Below are positions 58,879-64,000 of a stretch of 64,000 bases of DNA, piece by piece; position 1 is the stretch's first letter; every line of letters starts with the position of its first letter. The position numbers were made by a program, and so were the translations under genes. The notes under the pieces were generated by a model. The model ran no database searches, was not told the origin of the DNA, and saw only the letters and a list, made by a program, of their open reading frames with translations. This DNA comes from Shimia sp049116215 (lineage in GTDB: Bacteria > Pseudomonadota > Alphaproteobacteria > Rhodobacterales > Rhodobacteraceae). The stretch covers positions 62,001 to 126,000 of the forward strand of contig NZ_JAGDZB010000002.1 of assembly GCF_049116215.1 (NCBI RefSeq). Reading direction: 5' to 3'.

Positions 58879-60024
58879 TCAACGTGCCTTGCCCAGAAGC
58901 TGCTCATGTTGTTGCAGCGCATAGCGGTCCGTCATGCCGGAAATATAGTCTGACACCATCCGTGCCACCGCCGTTTCCGTGTCGCAATTTGCCAAGTCCG
59001 CATGCCAACGCGAGGGCAGCAACGTCGGTTCCGTCAAAAATAGTGGGAAGAGTTCTTTGACCACAATGGTGACTTCCTTGCGCATCTTCACAACACTGGG
59101 TGCGCGATACATGCGTGTGAACAGGAAGCTGCGAATTTCTTTGAGATCCGCCCAAAGCGCAGCCGAAAACTGCACAACAGGCCGCCCACAAGCGCGCAAT
59201 TCTTCCACGGACTGCGCATCCACCTCGGCCAACGCCGCGCGGGAGGTGTCGATCACATCCCCGACCATCACGCCAAACACCCGCCGCAGCGCCTCATGTC
59301 GCCGCCGGATCGCTTCCAACCCCGGATACTTTTGATCCACGGCAGCAAAAGCCTCTCCCACAATCGGCAGCGCACAAATCTCTTCTTCCGTGAATAGCCC
59401 TGCTCGCAGCCCGTCATGCAAATCGTGGTTGTTATAGGCCACATCATCCGCCAAAGCCGCAACCTGCGCTTCCGCACTTGCATGGGTGTGCAACTCAAGA
59501 TCATGCAGCGCATTGTAGTCCGCCAATGCATAAGGCAAATCGCCTGTCACAGGCCCATTGTGCTTGGCAATCCCCTCCAAGGTCTCCCAGGTCAGGTTCA
59601 GGCCATCAAAATCCGCATAATGCCGCTCCAGTGAGGTCACAATCCGCACCGCCTGCGCGTTGTGGTCAAACCCGCCGTAAGGCGCCATCAATTCATGCAG
59701 GGCGTCTTCGCCGGTATGCCCAAAAGGCGTGTGCCCCAGATCATGGGCCAGCGCAATCGCTTCGGTAATTTCCTGATTGAGCCCCAACGCCCCTGCAATG
59801 GTGCGCGCCACCTGCGCCACCTCAATCGAATGCGTCAAACGGGTGCGGAAATAATCGCCTTCATGCTCCACAAAGACCTGTGTCTTGTGTTTGAGCCGTC
59901 GAAACGCGCTCGCATGAATGATCCGGTCCCGATCCCGTTGAAAACACGAGCGGAAGCTGCTCTCCTCCTCCGGAAAGCGCCGTCCCTTGGCGCGCGCCGG
60001 ATCTGAGGCATAGGGCGCCTGCAT
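58879..60024 (-). CDS. dgt: Deoxyguanosinetriphosphate triphosphohydrolase-like protein
   Basis: The 381-residue HD-domain enzyme hydrolyses dNTPs to nucleoside and triphosphate. HD ligands are RTRLTHSIEVAQV (His), ALAHDLGHTPFGHTGEDAL (His-Asp) and DVAYNNHDLHDG (Asp). The N-terminal ERDRDRIIHASAFRRLKHKTQVF is the DUF/dGTPase signature. AAGGAC precedes the ATG. It is first in the operon with argS and divergent from an IscA-type gene. Confidence 0.94.
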   Translation of the reverse strand: MQAPYASDPARAKGRRFPEEESSFRSCFQRDRDRIIHASAFRRLKHKTQVFVEHEGDYFRTRLTHSIEVAQVARTIAGALGLNQEITEAIALAHDLGHTPFGHTGEDALHELMAPYGGFDHNAQAVRIVTSLERHYADFDGLNLTWETLEGIAKHNGPVTGDLPYALADYNALHDLELHTHASAEAQVAALADDVAYNNHDLHDGLRAGLFTEEEICALPIVGEAFAAVDQKYPGLEAIRRRHEALRRVFGVMVGDVIDTSRAALAEVDAQSVEELRACGRPVVQFSAALWADLKEIRSFLFTRMYRAPSVVKMRKEVTIVVKELFPLFLTEPTLLPSRWHADLANCDTETAVARMVSDYISGMTDRYALQQHEQLLGKAR

Positions 60025-60117
60025 AAGCGTGGTCCTTGTAGCCTGTCCTTAGCCCTTCTATATTGGAGTTTATGCCCGCTAGGAACCGGGCAAATCGCGC
60101 GAATAGGACAAAATATC

Positions 60118-60441
60118 ATGCAGTTGCCGCCCAAAGTGACCCAAAGAGCCTTCGAACGTCTCGCCGAGATTGGCGCCGCCGAACAAGGCCAGGCTCTACG
60201 CGTGGCTGTAGAGGGCGGCGGATGCTCTGGCTTTCAGTATGAAATCAAACTCGATGCCCAAACAGACGACGACCTTGTGCTGGAAGGCGCAGGTGAGAAA
60301 GTCTTGGTGGACAGTGTCTCCCTGCCGTTTCTGACAGATGCCGTGATCGACTTCACCGAAGAGCTGATTGGCGCGCGGTTTGTTATCAACAACCCCAACG
60401 CCACAAGCTCCTGTGGCTGTGGCACCAGCTTCTCCATGTAA
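60118..60441 (+). CDS. HesB/IscA family iron-sulfur carrier (ErpA-like)
   Basis: At 107 residues it has the three family cysteines: Cys35 in EGGGCSGFQY, and the terminal CGCGTSFSM (two cysteines three from the end). It is an A-type carrier passing Fe-S clusters to apoproteins. Distinction between ErpA, IscA and SufA cannot be made from sequence alone. It is monocistronic, divergent from dgt with a 93-nt gap. Confidence 0.93.
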   Translation: MQLPPKVTQRAFERLAEIGAAEQGQALRVAVEGGGCSGFQYEIKLDAQTDDDLVLEGAGEKVLVDSVSLPFLTDAVIDFTEELIGARFVINNPNATSSCGCGTSFSM

Positions 60442-60443
60442 GG

Positions 60444-61352
60444 TCAAGCGACTGCGGACCGCACTTTGCCCGTGGCTGGCATCATGTCAGCTACAAGCAC
60501 CAACCCGCTCACCACCACCAAAGTGCCGCCCAGCACCACAGCGCCAGTGATGGCCTCGCCAAACACGGCCGCACCAACAATCAACGCCCACACAAACTGA
60601 ATGTTCATCAAAGGCGTCGCCACATAGGCAGGCAGCAGGGTCAACGCAACCATACACAGACAACGCGCCACAAACATCACCCCTCCATAGAGGCATGCCC
60701 ACAGCACATCTGAGATTGGCATGGGCACGGCCACAAACGGCAAAATTGCTAGCATCACCAAGCCCGCTGTGAGGTTCGGCCAAAACACCTGCGCCAAGCA
60801 CCCGCCTTCACGTTGTGTCATCCATCGTGCCAACACCATTGAAAGCGCCGAGGTTACACAGCCCACAACAGCGGCAGTGTGCCCGATCCCCAAGCCACCT
60901 CTACCGTCCGCAAAGAGACATGCCACACCAAAGCTGCCAACGGTCAATGCTGCCCAAGCGGTGACTCGCACCGGCTCATGCAAGACAGACCCCGACAAAA
61001 CCGCCACTCCAAGCGGGATCATCCCAATGAACAGAAACATTTCCGCTAACGGCAAAAGCCGAAACCCGTGGTAAAACCCAAAGGCCCCCCAAAGCCCCAC
61101 CCCACAACGTAGCGTCATGAGACCCGCATACCGCGTGCGCAAACTGGTAATCACGCATTGAGCCCCGTCGCGTTTTTGAACGCGTGCTGAAATCATGCTG
61201 AGCGCCACCACAACCAAACAAGACACGCCAAATAGCTGGGCCGCAGGATAGTTCTGCGCGATCATCTTGATCAGCACATCCGCCCCTGTAATCACCAAAG
61301 AATATCCTAGTACCACCACGCCGCCAAAGACGCGCACCGAAACAACAAACAC
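60444..61352 (-). CDS. EamA/DMT family transporter
   Basis: About 302 residues from a GTG at 61352 with GAGGGG close upstream; the open frame starts at 61544, but the leader reads as non-coding. Two EamA repeats with ten helices are visible, for example TLRCGVGLWGAFGFYHGFRLLPLAEMFLFIGMIPLGVAVLSG and YVATPLMNIQFVWALIVGAAVFGEAITG. Substrate unknown. It is convergent with the IscA-type gene, with stop codons 2 nt apart, and divergent from xthA. Confidence 0.85.
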   Translation of the reverse strand: MFVVSVRVFGGVVVLGYSLVITGADVLIKMIAQNYPAAQLFGVSCLVVVALSMISARVQKRDGAQCVITSLRTRYAGLMTLRCGVGLWGAFGFYHGFRLLPLAEMFLFIGMIPLGVAVLSGSVLHEPVRVTAWAALTVGSFGVACLFADGRGGLGIGHTAAVVGCVTSALSMVLARWMTQREGGCLAQVFWPNLTAGLVMLAILPFVAVPMPISDVLWACLYGGVMFVARCLCMVALTLLPAYVATPLMNIQFVWALIVGAAVFGEAITGAVVLGGTLVVVSGLVLVADMMPATGKVRSAVA

Positions 61353-61528
61353 ACGCCCCTCAACACCAAAACAGAAAAATTTGACGAAAGTACTTCGCGT
61401 AGCCTGCCACAGGTTTCCGATTTCACAAAACCACTGAGGCCGCGCCGCTTCCACCGTGCAACATTCCGCCTTGCTGTTCCCCGCTTTGGCTGGATAGATA
61501 CCCTTATCAAGCGAACAGGAGCGCGCCC

Positions 61529-62308
61529 ATGAAAATCGCCACATTCAACATCAACGGCATCAAAGCGCGTATCGAAACCCTGCCCCGCTGGCTGGATGAG
61601 GCCAACGCCGACGTGGTGCTGCTGCAAGAAATCAAATCAGTGGATGAAGCCTTCCCACGAGAAATCTTCGAGGACCGCGGCTATCAGGTCGAAACCCACG
61701 GCATGAAAAGCTTTAACGGTGTGGCGATCCTCTCCAAGCTCCCGCTCGAAGACGTAACTCGCGGTCTGCCCGGAGATGAGACAGACGAACAGGCCCGCTA
61801 CATCGAGGCCACCGTCATGGGCGACACCCCTGTGCGCGTCTGCGGCCTCTACCTGCCCAACGGCAATCCCTGCCCCGGTCCCAAGTACGACTACAAACTT
61901 GCGTGGATGGAGCGGCTTTACGCCCGCGCGCAGGCGTTGATGGCGACAGAGGAACCCTTCCTCATGGCTGGTGACTACAACATCATCCCCCAAGATGAGG
62001 ACGCCGCCAAACCTGAAGACTGGCAGGAAGACGCGCTGGCCCGTCCCGAAAGCCGCGCCGCTTATCGCCGCCTTTTGAACCTCGGCTTTACTGAAGCCTT
62101 CCGCGCCCGCAATCACATGCCCGGCATGTATTCCTTTTGGGACTACCAAGCCGGTGCTTGGAACCGCAACAACGGCATCCGCATCGACCATTTCCTGCTG
62201 TCCCCGCAATGCGCGGACCTGCTGCAGGACTGCCAGATCGACAAAGAGGAGCGCGGCCGCTCCAAGCCGTCCGACCACGTGCCTGTCTGGGTTGACCTCG
62301 CCGCCTAA
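61529..62308 (+). CDS. xthA: Exodeoxyribonuclease III
   Basis: At 259 residues it is the main AP endonuclease and 3' exonuclease. EEP-fold marks: KIATFNINGIKARIETL (1-18), LLQEIKSVDEAFP with the metal-binding Glu, AGDYNIIPQDEDA with Asp and Asn, and GIRIDHFLLSP with the catalytic Asp-His. AGGAG lies upstream of the ATG. It is tail-to-tail with the SRAP gene (the stop codons overlap as CTAA), so two enzymes for abasic sites are encoded side by side. Confidence 0.96.
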   Translation: MKIATFNINGIKARIETLPRWLDEANADVVLLQEIKSVDEAFPREIFEDRGYQVETHGMKSFNGVAILSKLPLEDVTRGLPGDETDEQARYIEATVMGDTPVRVCGLYLPNGNPCPGPKYDYKLAWMERLYARAQALMATEEPFLMAGDYNIIPQDEDAAKPEDWQEDALARPESRAAYRRLLNLGFTEAFRARNHMPGMYSFWDYQAGAWNRNNGIRIDHFLLSPQCADLLQDCQIDKEERGRSKPSDHVPVWVDLAA

Positions 62309-62916
62309 GGCGCATCCCAATCCACATCGGTGACTTCTTCGATCGTCAAACTCCCCTCCGGCCAAGGCACCATCAACGGCGCGACCTCTTCCGGCGTGCC
62401 GGTGAGCCACAGATCGATGGTGTCTTTCTCAAGCAGCACGCCCATCCGATGGTGGATCGGCTTCACATCGGCATTGGGCTCACAGGTCACCGTTGCCACC
62501 TGATGGACCTCCCGCCCAACGGGTGCGGTCCAAACATCCGTAATCGCCGCAAACACCAGCGGCGCTTCCCCTCTGATACGCCACGCCGTTTTCTTGCGCT
62601 TTTCGCCGGTCCACTCGTACCAGCCGTCGACAATCACAACAGCGCGGCCAACGCCGTCAAAAGCCGACTTATCAAACACGGTTTCCGAGCGCGCGTTGAC
62701 AATCGTTTCCATCACCGGCCGCCTGCGCGCATTCACGCGACCTACTGGAATGATGCCCCAACGCATGCGTTTAAAACCGTCATAGGTCAGGCACACAACT
62801 TCTTGCCCCGGCGCAATATTCCGTCGTGGCGGCTCGTCAGACACCTCACCAACCTCACGATCAACCCACTGGCCGATCTCCGTCATCGAAGCCTCAAGAA
62901 ACAGCCGCCCCGGCAT
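62305..62916 (-). CDS. SRAP (HMCES/YedK) family protein with Pro instead of catalytic Cys2
   Basis: The 203-residue protein is an SOS-response-associated-peptidase family member. HMCES/YedK shield abasic sites in single-stranded DNA by covalent linkage through Cys2. Here the start reads Met-Pro-Gly-Arg (ATG CCG GGG CGG), where the family has Met-Cys-Gly-Arg. An in-frame TGA two codons upstream excludes another start. The other active residues look conserved: Asn74 in NARSET, Glu101 in GWYEW and His156 in HHRMGV. After methionine removal the N-terminus would be proline. It is convergent with xthA. Confidence 0.87.
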   Translation of the reverse strand: MPGRLFLEASMTEIGQWVDREVGEVSDEPPRRNIAPGQEVVCLTYDGFKRMRWGIIPVGRVNARRRPVMETIVNARSETVFDKSAFDGVGRAVVIVDGWYEWTGEKRKKTAWRIRGEAPLVFAAITDVWTAPVGREVHQVATVTCEPNADVKPIHHRMGVLLEKDTIDLWLTGTPEEVAPLMVPWPEGSLTIEEVTDVDWDAP

Positions 62917-62919
62917 TGA

Positions 62920-63597
62920 TCACTCCTCTGCTGCGCTCTCCGCAAGGCTTTGCACAACTGGACCAAGAATCGGCACAATCTGCGCCACACCCTGCACATT
63001 TGGATGGATTCCGTCTGCTTGCATCAACGCCCGCAACTCTTCTGCAGGTAAATCCCGAATGGCCTCAAAGAAGTCCGGCACCAGAGCCACGCCATACTGT
63101 GCCGCCAACTCGCCATACATGCCGTCAAACGCTTGCTTGTAGTCCGCGCCAAAATTCATCGGTGCCTCAACTCCAATTAGCAGCACGTCGACACCCGCAG
63201 CCTGACCAGCCTCAATGATCCCTGCCAGATTGGCTTTGCTTACCGCCGGATCAATCCCGCGCAGCGCATCATTACCTCCCAAGGTGACAATCATCGCGTC
63301 CACATCCGGCCCCAAGGTCCAGCCAACGCGCGACAGCCCGCCCTGCGTGGTATCGCCTGACACCCCCGCGTTCTGCACCGTTACATCCAGCCCTTGCCCC
63401 TGAAGCCAGCTTTCCAGCTGTGGCACAAAGCCTTCTCCCTGCGGCACGCCATAGCCGTGGGTCAGGCTATCCCCCAAGGCCGCAATCACCACTGGCTCTG
63501 CCAAAGCTGACCAAGCCGTTAGGGGAACAACCAAAATGCTCAGCGCCAGCGACTTGCCGCGGCGCGATAGCGCCCCATATAGGGTGGAAACATTCAT
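62920..63597 (-). CDS. SGNH/GDSL esterase (TesA-like arylesterase), periplasmic
   Basis: At 225 residues from the ATG at 63597 (MNVSTLYG; a TTG one codon earlier is in frame), GAGG upstream. The Sec signal ends around SALA (residues 33-36). Block I is ALGDSLTHGYG with the nucleophile Ser, block III GGNDALRG, block V DGIHPN with the Asp-x-x-His. It is a periplasmic thioesterase or arylesterase. Its start lies only 18 nt from the divergent ABC ATPase start at 63616, the classical tesA / ybbA arrangement. Confidence 0.9.
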   Translation of the reverse strand: MNVSTLYGALSRRGKSLALSILVVPLTAWSALAEPVVIAALGDSLTHGYGVPQGEGFVPQLESWLQGQGLDVTVQNAGVSGDTTQGGLSRVGWTLGPDVDAMIVTLGGNDALRGIDPAVSKANLAGIIEAGQAAGVDVLLIGVEAPMNFGADYKQAFDGMYGELAAQYGVALVPDFFEAIRDLPAEELRALMQADGIHPNVQGVAQIVPILGPVVQSLAESAAEE

Positions 63598-63615
63598 CAA
63601 CAGGCGGCCTCTTTC

Positions 63616-64000
63616 ATGTCATCCATTCTCTCCCTTCAAGATGCGGTTTTGGCGCTGGATAGCAATGCCGGACGCATAGAAATCTTGCACGGCATCTCTT
63701 TGGACGTGCAGGCGGGAGAGACTTTGGCGCTGGTTGGCCCCTCTGGATCGGGCAAATCTTCGCTACTGATGCTGATGGGGGGATTGGAACGCGCCACCTC
63801 TGGAACCATAACGGCACTGGACCACGACCTCTCCGCCATGGACGAAGACGCCTTGGCACGCTTCCGCCGCGAAAACATGGGGGTGGTGTTTCAGAACTTC
63901 CACCTGATCCCAACTATGACCGCACTCGAAAATGTCGCCACACCGCTGGAGCTAGCCGGCCGCAAAGATGCCATGGAGCGCGCCAAAGCCGAACTTGAGG
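63616..64000 (+). CDS. ABC transporter ATPase, LolD/YbbA-type (cut by window edge)
   Basis: The first 128 codons are visible. Walker A is VGPSGSGKSSLL (residues ~39-50) and the Q loop is MGVVFQNFHLIPTMTALENV (~90-110). The sequence after Walker A, GGLERATSGTITALDHDLSAMDEDALARFRRE, is the LolD/MacB/YbbA pattern. Next to a tesA-type gene it is most likely YbbA, with the membrane partner YbbP outside the window. It starts 18 nt from the divergent esterase ATG. Confidence 0.88.
   Translation, partial: MSSILSLQDAVLALDSNAGRIEILHGISLDVQAGETLALVGPSGSGKSSLLMLMGGLERATSGTITALDHDLSAMDEDALARFRRENMGVVFQNFHLIPTMTALENVATPLELAGRKDAMERAKAELE

Noticed and set aside
1..64000. CRISPR array, prophage or insertion sequence
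   Set aside because: I saw no regularly spaced repeats with unique spacers, no integrase, transposase or phage structural gene, and no terminal inverted repeats with target duplications. The lysozyme-like gene and the repeat-flanked gene are not enough to call one.

Overview
The window looks like chromosomal DNA of an alphaproteobacterium of the Roseobacter group (Rhodobacteraceae). The evidence is high G+C with C/G-ending codons, and alphaproteobacterial gene orders: bamE / DUF177-rpmF-plsX-fabH-ihfA-merR followed by tRNA-Pro, and dgt-argS-SPOR-nagZ-scpA-scpB. The very common Lrp, DMT and SDR genes and a 358-residue tandem Dcd fit as well. No genus can be fixed from the sequence alone. I see no prophage, transposase, CRISPR array or rRNA operon, so most of the window is ordinary core chromosome with short accessory patches.

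Layout. 1-8.1 kb: a truncated metallophosphoesterase, two paralogous orphan solute-binding proteins, a CNNM/CorC-type transporter, an EamA exporter, enolase, and a histidine kinase with a stand-alone receiver. 8.4-12.7 kb: an exported L,D-transpeptidase / cytochrome c / multicopper oxidase cluster, convergent with a YcbX-like MOSC protein fused to a flavin/2Fe-2S reductase. 12.8-17.1 kb: two Lrp regulators, and a MAPEG-DGPF-ECF42 sigma operon preceded by a good candidate promoter for its own sigma factor. 17-26 kb: epimerase, hydrolase, cupin, anmK, a LuxR-type regulator fused to an alpha/beta hydrolase, tyrS and an SDR. 26-33.3 kb: GT25, a HAD phosphatase, a MaoC hydratase, an NTF2/HxlR divergent pair and the ribF-ycgN-ltaE-DUF6500 operon.

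33.3-35.4 kb is a small atypical patch: an A+T-richer TPR-like gene between two imperfect copies of a ~48-bp repeat, then a small unknown gene. 35.4-43.6 kb: an isomerase, prs, a divergent SDR/AraC pair, an exported lysozyme-like protein, an MFS transporter and a leucine-rich-repeat protein. 43.7-53.3 kb: ABC-F ATPase, OlsB-like acyltransferase, bamE, the fatty-acid/phospholipid operon with L32 and IHF-alpha, tRNA-Pro and dcd. 53.4-60.4 kb: chromosome segregation (scpAB), cell-wall recycling (nagZ), SPOR, argS, dgt, and an IscA/ErpA-type protein. 60.4-64 kb: DMT exporter, xthA, an SRAP protein, a TesA-like esterase and the start of a LolD/YbbA-type ATPase.

The strongest unusual signals are: (1) an SRAP/HMCES-family protein whose invariant catalytic Cys2 is Pro, tail-to-tail with exonuclease III; (2) a TGTCGA-N17-CGTC promoter ahead of the MAPEG-DGPF-ECF42 operon; (3) a tandem TACCGAC element with 11-bp periodicity in two distant intergenic regions, one of them bracketed by two CTGC-N3-GCAG (PhaR-like) sites; (4) the LuxR-hydrolase fusion; and (5) the repeat-flanked TPR gene. 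All coordinates and motifs were read by eye; no database search was run.
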